From contig JAAXUF010000007.1 of NCBI GenBank assembly GCA_013336165.1, positions 35,366 through 99,365 on the forward strand: a stretch of 64,000 nt of DNA, written 5' to 3'. Below the pieces are notes generated by a model. It saw only the letters and a list, made by a program, of their open reading frames with translations, was not told where the DNA came from and did not search any database. Both the position numbers and the translations under genes were made by a program. Every line of letters begins with the position of its first letter. Positions within the stretch are counted from its first letter, which is position 1. Below are positions 8,525 through 16,221 of the stretch, piece by piece. This DNA is from Coriobacteriia bacterium (GTDB lineage: Bacteria; Actinomycetota; Coriobacteriia; Anaerosomatales; JAAXUF01).

Positions 8525-9226
8525 ATGTCGGGCCGATACACGATCGAGTACGTGGGGCGTGACCTGTGCGGAACCGATATCGCGACGTTTCGTTTCACCC
8601 GGCCCAAAGGCTACGATTTCGCGTCCGGCCAGTGGTTCACCCCGACGATCGAGACCGCCGAGGGCATGCAGACCAAGACGTTCTCGCACTCATCGGCGCC
8701 CGGTGACGACTGGATCGAGCTCACCACGCGGCTCTCAGGCTCCGCCTTCAAAAACGCGCTCCTCGCCCTTGCGCCCGGCACGAGCGTCACGATGTCCGGC
8801 CCCGGCGGGCATCTCGGCCTGCCCGAATCCGCCGACAAGGTCGCTTTTCTGGTTGGCGGCGTGGGCATCACGCCGGTGAGGAGCATCCTGCGCGATGCAC
8901 AGCAGCGGGGCCGCCGATTTGAAGATGCGCTGCTGATGTACGGAAACCGCGATGAGTCGTGTATGCCGTTTCGCGCTGAACTCGAGGGCATGGCCGACAT
9001 CGGCGTGCGGCTCGTCCACTGCTTCGAGCGTGCACCCGACTCGTGGGCGGGCGAACGGGGCTTCATCACCGCCGAGATGACTCTTCGGTACCTTGGTCCT
9101 TCCGACGAGCGGCTGTTCTTGGTGGCCGGACCGCCCGTGATGGTCTCGGCGATGGAGCGAGTGCTCGATCAACTCCAAATACCCGCCGCTCGCAGACTCG
9201 TCGAACGTTTTGGGGCCGCCGGATAG
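8525..9226 (+). CDS. Ferredoxin-NADP reductase-type flavin oxidoreductase
   Basis: A 233-residue FNR-fold protein without its own iron-sulfur domain. The FAD-binding barrel has QWFTPTIE and a KTFSHSSAP segment in place of the usual RxYS motif; a GHLGLPE loop follows. The NAD(P)-binding half has VGGVGITPVRSIL and ends with FLVAGPPVMVSAMERVL. The ATG at 8525 follows a GAGGAG site. It starts 96 bp from the divergent YedY-like gene, so it may supply NAD(P)H electrons to that protein through a membrane carrier, which is inference. Confidence 0.82.
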   Translation: MSGRYTIEYVGRDLCGTDIATFRFTRPKGYDFASGQWFTPTIETAEGMQTKTFSHSSAPGDDWIELTTRLSGSAFKNALLALAPGTSVTMSGPGGHLGLPESADKVAFLVGGVGITPVRSILRDAQQRGRRFEDALLMYGNRDESCMPFRAELEGMADIGVRLVHCFERAPDSWAGERGFITAEMTLRYLGPSDERLFLVAGPPVMVSAMERVLDQLQIPAARRLVERFGAAG

Positions 9227-9321
9227 AAAACGGTTCGGCATTTGCTGAGACAGAGTTTGCAGTGCGCGGCTATTCAGCACCGTGGATGTCTGGTCTTGGC
9301 GAGAAGGTTCGGAAAACAGGG

Positions 9322-9678
9322 ATGATCGAGCGAGCAAATCTGCCTGAAGGCTTTGTTGACCAAGCTGTCTTTGGGTTCGTCCAGACACATGTCACGTCGC
9401 TCTTGGCGTGGGACGTGATCATGTTCTTCGTGACCAACCAAGACGTAGTGCTCGACGATGCAACGCTGTCTTTTGTGCTGCGCCGTCACCCGGCTGAGAT
9501 ACGCGCCGAGGTCGAAGCTCTCTGCGATGCGCGGATTCTCCTTCCTTGTGATGGTGGGGTGCGCTACAGCCCCGAACCCGATCTTCATGAGCAGATCGAG
9601 CATTTTGCCGAGTCGTGCCGCGATCGCGAGCAGCGCCTCGTTCTAGTCAGTTCCGTCTTGCAGCGGACCGCCGAATAG
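9322..9678 (+). CDS. Hypothetical winged-helix-like protein
   Basis: A 118-residue protein I do not recognise by name. Residues about 28-70 (WDVIMFFVTNQDVVLD, then LSFVLRRHPAEIRAEVEALCDARIL) have the spacing of a winged helix: a short helix, a recognition helix pairing with AEIRAEVEAL, and a hydrophobic turn into a C-terminal wing (LPCDGGVRYSP). Similar small wHTH proteins occur in actinobacteria and Firmicutes as uncharacterised MarR- or DUF-type regulators. Start is uncertain: ATG 9322 follows ACAGGG; in-frame ATG 9286 and GTG 9262 are possible. Confidence 0.5.
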   Translation: MIERANLPEGFVDQAVFGFVQTHVTSLLAWDVIMFFVTNQDVVLDDATLSFVLRRHPAEIRAEVEALCDARILLPCDGGVRYSPEPDLHEQIEHFAESCRDREQRLVLVSSVLQRTAE

Positions 9679-9767
9679 TCGATTGTCGGTCGTCCGACGG
9701 GCCTCTTCTTGAAATCTCTTTATCTTTGGGCGGTTTCTAGAGGGCAGACACTGGTAACCTATACGGC

Positions 9768-11093
9768 ATGGGCAGTACCGGTATTCAAGTTCTTCTGATT
9801 CTCGTGCTTGTGGGCATCGGGGGTTACTTCGCTGCGGCCGAGATCGCTCTCATCAGCGCTCGGACTTCCGCGCTGAAACGCCGCGCGGAAGAGGGTTCGA
9901 GGGGCGCCAAAGCTGCCGTCCAGCTTCTCGAAGAGCCCACCCGCCTTCTTTCCACGATCCAGATAGGGATCACGTTCGTAGGGTTCCTCGCCGCGTCAGT
10001 TGGTGCCGTAGCGCTGGCCAAGCCCGTCGAAGAGTGGTTCCGATCCTTCAACCTGCCATGGCTCGCATCGGTTGCGACGGGTCTCGGCGTCCTGCTCGTG
10101 ACGCTCCTCATCTCCTACGTGACGCTGGTGTTCGGCGAACTCGTGCCCAAGCGCCTCGGCCTCCAGCGTGCCGAGAGGGTCGCGATCGCGGTTGCGCGAC
10201 CGGTGCTGTGGCTTGAAGGAGCGTTCGCGCCTCTTGTCTGGCTGCTGAGCGCTTCGACCAACGCCGCCGCGCGACTCATTGGCCTCAAGGGTCAGGGCGG
10301 ACGCCCCGGCGTCTCGGAAGAGGAGATCAAACTCCTCGTCACCGAACAGGGCAGCCTGCTTGATGAAGAGAAGCGGATGATCCACGAGATTTTCGAGATC
10401 GGCGATACCGTTGTGCGCGAGGTAATGGTGCCCCGAGTCGACATGGCGCTGGTCGAGGACACGGAGACGGTATCCCAGGCCACGTCCATCATGCAGGGCA
10501 CAGGGTATTCTCGGCTGCCGGTTTATCACGAAGACCGTGACCGGATCGTCGGCATCACGCTGCTCAAGGACCTCGTCGGCCCGCTTGCGGAAGGTGACGG
10601 CCGCGAGCCGATCATCGAGCACATGCGCGAGCCCGTGTTTGTCCCAGAGACGAAAGGCATCCTCCCGCTGCTTTCCGAGATGCGTGCGACGCGCAATCAG
10701 ATAGTCATCGTGGTAGATGAGTACGGTGGAACGGCGGGTCTGGTCACGATGGAGGACATCGTCGAGGAGATCGTTGGCGAGATCGCCGATGAGTTCGACC
10801 GCGACCACCGCTATATCCAGCAGGCTGGACCGCATGAGTGGGTGGTCGACGGGCGTTTCTCAATCGAGGATGCCATCGAGCGCAGGATGCCGGTCGAAGA
10901 GTCCGACGAATACGAGACCGTCGCCGGGTGGCTTCTGGCCGAGCTTGGCCACATACCGGTGTCGGGTGAGCGGTATGAGCATAACGGTTGGGAATTTCGA
11001 GTTCAGACGATGCGACGCCGCCGTGTTTCTCGAATCCGCGTGACGGAGCGCGTTGACGTTGCGGCGGCCGATGCGACCAAGAAACACGAGTAG
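9768..11093 (+). CDS. CNNM/CorC family membrane protein with CBS pair (hemolysin-like)
   Basis: A 441-residue protein in the usual order: DUF21/CNNM membrane domain with about four helices (residues 1-190, including [15 protein letters not shown]), two CBS domains (about 215-335, with [10 protein letters not shown] and [21 protein letters not shown]), and a CorC_HlyC C-terminal domain (345-430, [12 protein letters not shown]). Members move or sense magnesium, or bind adenine nucleotides through CBS. It precedes a PspC gene by 8 nt, so the two are probably co-transcribed. Confidence 0.92.
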   Translation: MGSTGIQVLLILVLVGIGGYFAAAEIALISARTSALKRRAEEGSRGAKAAVQLLEEPTRLLSTIQIGITFVGFLAASVGAVALAKPVEEWFRSFNLPWLASVATGLGVLLVTLLISYVTLVFGELVPKRLGLQRAERVAIAVARPVLWLEGAFAPLVWLLSASTNAAARLIGLKGQGGRPGVSEEEIKLLVTEQGSLLDEEKRMIHEIFEIGDTVVREVMVPRVDMALVEDTETVSQATSIMQGTGYSRLPVYHEDRDRIVGITLLKDLVGPLAEGDGREPIIEHMREPVFVPETKGILPLLSEMRATRNQIVIVVDEYGGTAGLVTMEDIVEEIVGEIADEFDRDHRYIQQAGPHEWVVDGRFSIEDAIERRMPVEESDEYETVAGWLLAELGHIPVSGERYEHNGWEFRVQTMRRRRVSRIRVTERVDVAAADATKKHE

Positions 11094-11101
11094 GAGCCGT
11101 C

Positions 11102-11578
11102 ATGAGCAAGAGCGAAAAACGTGAAGAGTGGACGGCGATCGTGGGCATCGGCCTCGTGGTGCTCGGGTTGTGGCTCATGATCGAACGGTTCTTCGGCGAG
11201 CTCGTGGCGCCGTTGCGCCAAGCGATTGACGTTCTCGGGCGTGTAGGCTGGCCGCTCTCACTGATCGCGCTCGGCGTGCTGCTGCTTGTTGCCGCGCGCC
11301 GCCGCTCGGTCGAAGGCGTCGATGCCCGCAGGCTGTATCGCTCGCGCAGCGAACGCATGGTGGGCGGGGTTCTCGGCGGCATCGCAGAGTACGTGGGCTG
11401 GCAGCCGACCGTCGTGCGCGTGATGTACGTCGTGTTCGCCGTCATCACCGGCTTCGGGCCGGCGCTGCTGCTCTACATCATCGCGACGATCGTCATTCCC
11501 GAGGGGGCCGTCGCAGCGCCCCCGGAACCCCCTGCACCGCCTGCACCACCCGCACCTCCTGCGCCCCCGGCGTACTAG
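11102..11578 (+). CDS. PspC domain membrane protein
   Basis: A 158-residue protein. Two N-terminal hydrophobic helices (about residues 13-30 and 48-66) precede a PspC domain (about 75-137): LYRSRSERMVGGVLGGIAEY, then VVRVMYVVFAVITGFGPALL and IATIVIPE. A Pro/Ala tail follows (PPEPPAPPAPPAP). PspC proteins sense envelope stress at the membrane. The start follows a GGAGCC site and sits 8 nt after the CNNM gene. Confidence 0.88.
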   Translation: MSKSEKREEWTAIVGIGLVVLGLWLMIERFFGELVAPLRQAIDVLGRVGWPLSLIALGVLLLVAARRRSVEGVDARRLYRSRSERMVGGVLGGIAEYVGWQPTVVRVMYVVFAVITGFGPALLLYIIATIVIPEGAVAAPPEPPAPPAPPAPPAPPAY

Positions 11579-11585
11579 GAGCATC

Positions 11586-12542
11586 ATGCCGAGAATCGCC
11601 GAGGCCAAGCCCACGAAGCCGGGGGATGCGATCGACGCACACGTCCACCTGTTCACTGTTGGGCTGATGGAGGAGTTCGTCTCGGCGATGGAGGCTTCCG
11701 GCACCGGCGCTCCGGAGCGCTTTCGCGAGGCGCTTAAGCAGCGCCGATGGGGCCGGCGCAACCAGGTGCTCCCCAACAAGACTCCCGAGCAGACTGCGCG
11801 CTGGTACGTCAACCGTCTGCATGCGGCCAACGTCGCCAAGGCGCTGGTGGTCTCGGTGATGCCGGACAGCCAGTGGACGCGCGACTTCCTTGTGGCGGCG
11901 CGCGGTCACGTTCATGCGCTGTGCAACGTCGACCCACGCGATCCGGGCGCGCCCGCGCTGCTCGAGCGCGAGATGGCGGCGGGCTTTCGCGGCGTGAAGC
12001 TCTACCCCGTCAACCGCAGCTATCGATTGTCTGACCCGGCGTGCCGGCCGTTCTTCGAAAAAGCGCACGAGCTGGGCGCGAACATGATCATCCACTACGG
12101 CGTCACCGTCGACCCGACGGGCGACCTGCGCTACGCCGATCCAATCGACCTGTCGCCGGTTGCGCGCGACTACCCGGATCTGAAGTTCGTGGTCGCGCAT
12201 TTCGGCGCCGGCTGGCTCGACAGCGTGCTGCGGCTGGCATACCAGTGCAAGAACGTGTGTGTGGACACCTCCGGCACCAACAATTGGATGGATTACTACG
12301 TCCCCAAGATGACGCTCGCCGAGGTCTTCGAGCGCACACTCACCGCGATGGGCCCGGAGCGCGTGCTGTTTGGCACCGACAGCGGCACGACCGCGCCGTA
12401 CCGTACCTGGATCCGCTACATGCAGGAGCGCACGGTCGAGGAGCTGGGTGTCTCGGATGCGGATCGAGACCTCATCATGCGCGGCAATGCGTCGCGGATC
12501 TTCCGCCTCGACGAGCCGCTACTGCCGCCGTCGGAGGAGTAG
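11586..12542 (+). CDS. Amidohydrolase family 2 metal-dependent hydrolase
   Basis: A 318-residue TIM-barrel hydrolase. Metal-binding landmarks are an N-terminal HxH (IDAHVHLF), a central His (NMIIHYGVTVD), another in VVAHFGAGW and the late Asp in VLFGTDSG. GFRGVKLYPVNRSY places the strand with the possible metal-bridging Lys. The Amidohydrolase_2 group includes decarboxylases of aromatic acids and lactonases; the substrate is unknown. It lies 7 nt after pspC and 5 nt before a methyltransferase. Confidence 0.82.
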   Translation: MPRIAEAKPTKPGDAIDAHVHLFTVGLMEEFVSAMEASGTGAPERFREALKQRRWGRRNQVLPNKTPEQTARWYVNRLHAANVAKALVVSVMPDSQWTRDFLVAARGHVHALCNVDPRDPGAPALLEREMAAGFRGVKLYPVNRSYRLSDPACRPFFEKAHELGANMIIHYGVTVDPTGDLRYADPIDLSPVARDYPDLKFVVAHFGAGWLDSVLRLAYQCKNVCVDTSGTNNWMDYYVPKMTLAEVFERTLTAMGPERVLFGTDSGTTAPYRTWIRYMQERTVEELGVSDADRDLIMRGNASRIFRLDEPLLPPSEE

Positions 12543-12547
12543 AAATC

Positions 12548-13348
12548 ATGCCTGCCGAGAACGACGTCCTCAAGCCTGCACCCGCTTCGGACTACGACGA
12601 GTTTGTGAATTGGAACGCCCGCCTCGCCCGTGAGCTGCCATTCTTCCGGCGGGTATTCGACGAGGTCGGTGCGCGCAGTGTGATCGACGTCGGCGCCGGG
12701 AGTGCTCGGCATTCGATCGAGTTCGCGGCGTGGGGGATGTCGGTCGACGCCATCGACCCCACCGACTCGATGCTCTCGCAGGCCGAGGCCAACATCGCCA
12801 CTGCTGCCGAGCGGATTGCGGAAGCCGGCGGTGAGCTGCGGCTGACGCGCGGTGGGTTCGGGGGGCTGCAGGCGCTCGGACTGGGAGGTGCCGATGCGCT
12901 CATCTGCACCGGCAACGCGCTGCCGCACGTGGGTGGGCGCGTGAAGTTGCGCGGAGCGCTCGCGGATTTCGCCGCCGTGCTGCGACCAGGGGGAGTGCTG
13001 GTCCTGCACCTGCTCAACCACGCGCGCCTGTATGCGAGCAAGCCACGCGCGATTCCACCGGTGGTGCGCGATACTCCGGCCGGCACTCGAGTTTTCTTGC
13101 GAGTGATCAGCTATCCCGAAGGCGACGAGTACCTTGATTTCGACTTTCTGACGCTGACGCGCGATGCCGGTGGCGAGTGGACGACGACTTCGCGCAGATC
13201 CGCGCACACGGCGCTTCCTGTCGACTTGCTGCGCGAAGAACTCACGGCGGCGGGATTCGAGCACGTCGAGGCGTTCGGTGGCCACGACGGGCATGCGCTC
13301 GCCATCGAGCACGACGAGAGTGTGATCGTGGTGGCTCGGCGAGGGTAG
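12548..13348 (+). CDS. Class I SAM-dependent methyltransferase
   Basis: A 266-residue Rossmann-fold methyltransferase. Motif I is VIDVGAGSARHSIEFA (about residue 40), the acidic end of strand 2 is DAIDPTDSML, and LRPGGVLVLHLLNH marks motif III. The open frame extends 169 codons upstream inside the amidohydrolase, but ATG 12548 follows that gene's stop by 5 nt and begins the plausible N-terminus. A YDEFVNWNARL N-terminus resembles glycine/sarcosine N-methyltransferase-like enzymes. The acceptor is unknown. Confidence 0.82.
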   Translation: MPAENDVLKPAPASDYDEFVNWNARLARELPFFRRVFDEVGARSVIDVGAGSARHSIEFAAWGMSVDAIDPTDSMLSQAEANIATAAERIAEAGGELRLTRGGFGGLQALGLGGADALICTGNALPHVGGRVKLRGALADFAAVLRPGGVLVLHLLNHARLYASKPRAIPPVVRDTPAGTRVFLRVISYPEGDEYLDFDFLTLTRDAGGEWTTTSRRSAHTALPVDLLREELTAAGFEHVEAFGGHDGHALAIEHDESVIVVARRG

Positions 13349-13385
13349 GGCTGTAGCCGAGCACCTTGCAGCCCGACTGTCCTTT

Positions 13386-13415
13386 GACGTATATTTACGA
13401 TACAAAGTATACGTC
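13386..13415. promoter_or_regulatory. Palindromic operator of the toxin-antitoxin operon
   Basis: A perfect 8-bp inverted repeat, GACGTATA (13386-13393) and TATACGTC (13408-13415), separated by 14 bp, 16 bp upstream of the antitoxin start. Centre-to-centre spacing of 22 bp is two helical turns. This fits an autoregulatory site for the ribbon-helix-helix antitoxin. Confidence 0.6.
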
Positions 13416-13431
13416 ACTTTGGAGGTCTCTC

Positions 13432-13674
13432 GTGAACACAAAGCTGACCCTGCGTCTCGATGACCGTCTGATCGACAGGGCGAAGCGCTACTCTGACCGT
13501 TCGGGCAAGTCGGTCTCACAGCTTGTCTCGGATTACTTCTCCCTTATCGAGACGGACGAACACATCCCCGGCACAGAGCTTACGCCGCGAGTCCTCGCGA
13601 TGATCGGCGCACTCAAAGGCGCCTCGACAACGGAAGAGGATTATCGCCGTCACCTTGAGGAGAAGTACCGGTGA
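13432..13674 (+). CDS. DUF6364-type ribbon-helix-helix antitoxin
   Basis: An 80-residue protein with an N-terminal ribbon-helix-helix segment (KLTLRLDDRLIDRAKRYSDR, then KSVSQLVSDYF), as in CopG-like antitoxins. The acidic C-terminal half (TTEEDYRRHLEEKYR) would wrap the toxin. GTG 13432 follows a strong GGAGG site; the longer frame from 13366 includes the operator and is not credible. It overlaps the PIN toxin by 4 nt. Role: neutralises the RNase and represses its own promoter. Confidence 0.82.
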   Translation: MNTKLTLRLDDRLIDRAKRYSDRSGKSVSQLVSDYFSLIETDEHIPGTELTPRVLAMIGALKGASTTEEDYRRHLEEKYR

Positions 13675-14087
13675 ACATTCTCTTCGACACCAATGTGATC
13701 TTGGACGTTCTGCTGGAGAGGGAACCGTACGTCGATGCTGCCGCAAAGCTGTTCGCACTCGTGGACAACGGACGCATTAAGGGCTTTATCTGCGCAACAA
13801 CTGTGACGACGGTCTACTACATCGCGGCGAAGGACTTCGGTCGCCGCAGAGCTCGCGATCAAGTTCACGGGCTGCTCGGCTTGTTTGAGGTCGCACCGGT
13901 TGATCGCGACGTGTTGGACGGTGCGCTCGACATCGACTTTCCGGACTACGAGGATGCCGTGTTGCACGAAGCGGCGCGCGTGGCGGGAGCGGTTGCCATC
14001 GTCACGCGCGACCGTCGAGATTTCGCTCACTCGGCGATTCCGGCGCTCGATCCGCAAGAGTTGCTGGCGGCGATAGCGGCGCAGTAG
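13671..14087 (+). CDS. PIN domain ribonuclease toxin (VapC-like)
   Basis: A 138-residue PIN domain. The first catalytic Asp is in NILFDTNVILDVLL, the middle acids lie in DIDFPDYEDAVLHEAA, and the last Asp pair is in AIVTRDRRDF. These acids bind magnesium in single-strand-specific RNases. Its GTG overlaps the antitoxin stop (GTGA), the classic order with the antitoxin first. Expected target is tRNA or rRNA, though which one cannot be seen. Confidence 0.87.
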   Translation: MNILFDTNVILDVLLEREPYVDAAAKLFALVDNGRIKGFICATTVTTVYYIAAKDFGRRRARDQVHGLLGLFEVAPVDRDVLDGALDIDFPDYEDAVLHEAARVAGAVAIVTRDRRDFAHSAIPALDPQELLAAIAAQ

Positions 14088-14112
14088 GGTACCGCCTCTC
14101 CCACAGCGGGCT

Positions 14113-15300
14113 CTACCACAGTGCCATCTGATGCCCGGGCCGCTTGCCGTTCAGCAGGACGAATGGCGCGGCGCGCTTCGTGAGGATGCCGAGAGCGCGC
14201 AGATCACGCATCTCGCGCAGTGTGCCTTCCTTACGTGCGTCGAGGATCTGCCGAGCACCCACCGGACCGATTCCGGGAACTCGCAGCAGCTTTGATCGCT
14301 CGGCCGTATTGAGCTCGACGGGTTCCTCGGCGAGATGGGTGTGCGCCCAGACGAGTTTGGGGTCCTCGGCGAGCGAGAGCTTTCCCTCAGCGTCGTATGG
14401 AAACTCGTCAGCGTTGAACCCGTAGTCGCGAAGCAGGAAATCGCACTGGTACAGTCGGTGCTCGCGCACGGGCGACTCGGCGGGCAGGTCCTCAAAGGGA
14501 GTGTTGCTCACGGGGATGAACGCGCTGAAGTAGGCTCGTGCCAAGCCCGCCTTTTTGCGCAGGTATCCTACAGTGTCGATGATCTCTTTGTCGGTCTCTC
14601 CTCCGGGTCCGACGACAAACTGGGTCGTCTGACTCGGGCCGCTCCTGGCCCTGTTGCGCCAATCCCCGGGAACGCCCTCGTACCGGCTGCGAATCTGCTC
14701 GACCATCTGAAGCGGCCGCACCAGCTCCTCGACGAGCCTTTTGTGGGGAGCAAGGCGCGCGAGGGAAGCGCGGGTTGGCGCCTCTAGGTTCACAGACACG
14801 CGGTCGGCTAGTTGCATCGACCGCTCGATCTGCGCGTACTCGGCGCCGGGCATCAGCTTAAGGTGGATGTAGCCCCCAAAACCATAGTGTCCCCGAAGTA
14901 TCTCGGCGGTCTTGATGAGGGCGTCCTGCGTGCGGACACTTCCCCCCGAAAGGGCGGAACTCAGGAAGATTCCTTGGACCGCGCCTTGACGGTGCAGCCG
15001 TTCGAAGGTGGCCGCCAGTTCGTCCGGAGTGAACCTGGGCTTGCGTCCGTCGCGCTCTGCTCTGAACGGGCAGTAATAGCAGTCACGCTCACATGCCGAG
15101 TTCAACAGGGTCTTGAGAAGCGGAATTGTTCTGCCGCCCGGCATCAAGGCGTGATGGATAAAATGCTCGTCCTGCTTGGATTGACCTAATCGTGACGCAG
15201 CGCGAGCTGGCCGCTGCTGCGGAGCACAATCGCTGCACTGCTCGAACTCCATGTAGGGAGCGATCTCTTCGAGCTTCTCGAGGGCGTCGTTTATGCCCAT
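14113..15300 (-). CDS. Putative DNA modification/repair radical SAM protein
   Basis: A 395-residue radical SAM enzyme. The cluster motif is CERDCYYC (CX3CX2C, about residue 69), followed by a TIM-barrel with GYIHLKLMPG and a helix-hairpin-helix DNA-binding tail (LLRVPGIGPVGARQILDARK, about residue 340). A CSDC pair near residue 22 may bind a second metal. This layout matches the TIGR03916 group, which is usually encoded beside, or fused to, a uracil-DNA-glycosylase-like partner. No such partner lies next to it here. The ATG follows AGAGGT and the gene converges on the PIN toxin. Confidence 0.85.
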   Translation of the reverse strand: MGINDALEKLEEIAPYMEFEQCSDCAPQQRPARAASRLGQSKQDEHFIHHALMPGGRTIPLLKTLLNSACERDCYYCPFRAERDGRKPRFTPDELAATFERLHRQGAVQGIFLSSALSGGSVRTQDALIKTAEILRGHYGFGGYIHLKLMPGAEYAQIERSMQLADRVSVNLEAPTRASLARLAPHKRLVEELVRPLQMVEQIRSRYEGVPGDWRNRARSGPSQTTQFVVGPGGETDKEIIDTVGYLRKKAGLARAYFSAFIPVSNTPFEDLPAESPVREHRLYQCDFLLRDYGFNADEFPYDAEGKLSLAEDPKLVWAHTHLAEEPVELNTAERSKLLRVPGIGPVGARQILDARKEGTLREMRDLRALGILTKRAAPFVLLNGKRPGHQMALW

Positions 15301-15403
15301 GGCTACCTCTGGACTGGGATGAAGGCATCTCTGAGTTTAGTATAGAACATATGTTCGATACTGGCACGAATCGTTACCCTGAGACTCTGCGCATATCCGT
15401 GAT

Positions 15404-16102
15404 CTACTGTGCGATGTTTGGCCCCAACTTGCACTTTCGTCCCAGCGTCGCGTCGCATGCTGCGATCGGCACGCTCGGCTCGGCGGGCAGGCACCCTGGC
15501 GCCTCGCGCACAAGCTCCGCATACAGGTGGCACAGCGGCAATCCCGCGACGTTCTGGTAGCACTCGTCTGCGGTGACCTCGGCGATCTGGCCCTCGATGT
15601 TGTAGGCGCCGGCGCAGCCGAGAAACTCGCCGCGCGCCATCCACACCTCGATGTCGGTGTCGGAGAGAGCTTTCATGTCGACTGCGGTCGTGACCGCGAA
15701 CGTGCGCGGCTCGGCGTCGTCGGGGCACTGAAGCGCGACTCCGGTGACCACGCTGTGCGTGCGGCCCGAGAGTGCGTGCAGCATCCGCCACGCGTCGACG
15801 ACGTCATTCGGCTTGCCGAGAACCGCGTCGTCGAGAACCACGATCGTGTCGAAGCACAGCACGAGTCTGCCGCGAGCGTGCCCCTCGGCGTGCGCGGCGC
15901 GGGCCTTCTCGGCGGCGAGATGGCAGGCGAGGGCCTGCGGGTCGGACGCGAGTGGACTGTCGAGCTCCTCGGGCGTGTCGACCGATGTGACCTCGAACGG
16001 GATGCCGAGCCAACCGAGCAGCCGTCTGCGCCGCGGGGATTGCGACGCGAGTACGACTTCGGCAGGATGCGAATAGCTGTGGGATGGGTACTGACCGTTC
16101 AT
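15404..16102 (-). CDS. Maf family nucleoside triphosphate pyrophosphatase
   Basis: A 232-residue Maf protein, which hydrolyses non-canonical or canonical NTPs to NMP and pyrophosphate. Signature residues are LASQSPRRRRLL, the catalytic-Asp strand CFDTIVVLD, LGKPNDVVDAWRML, SGRTHSVVTGVAL and CAGAYNIEGQ. It is about 35 residues longer than usual because of a Cys-containing tail (PGCLPAEPSVPIAACDA, ending in RKCKLGPNIAQ) with no family counterpart. ATG 16102 is used; GTG 16120 is an alternative. Confidence 0.85.
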   Translation of the reverse strand: MNGQYPSHSYSHPAEVVLASQSPRRRRLLGWLGIPFEVTSVDTPEELDSPLASDPQALACHLAAEKARAAHAEGHARGRLVLCFDTIVVLDDAVLGKPNDVVDAWRMLHALSGRTHSVVTGVALQCPDDAEPRTFAVTTAVDMKALSDTDIEVWMARGEFLGCAGAYNIEGQIAEVTADECYQNVAGLPLCHLYAELVREAPGCLPAEPSVPIAACDATLGRKCKLGPNIAQ

Positions 16103-16221
16103 GGGCTGATGATAGCCCACGGCGCATTTCCGCGTCGCCGAGGTTCCGCCGCTGCGGGTGACAGCCTATAATTGCCAACAGCGAGCCGAAGGTGGCACTT
16201 ACTCACAAAGGAGGGACTCCT

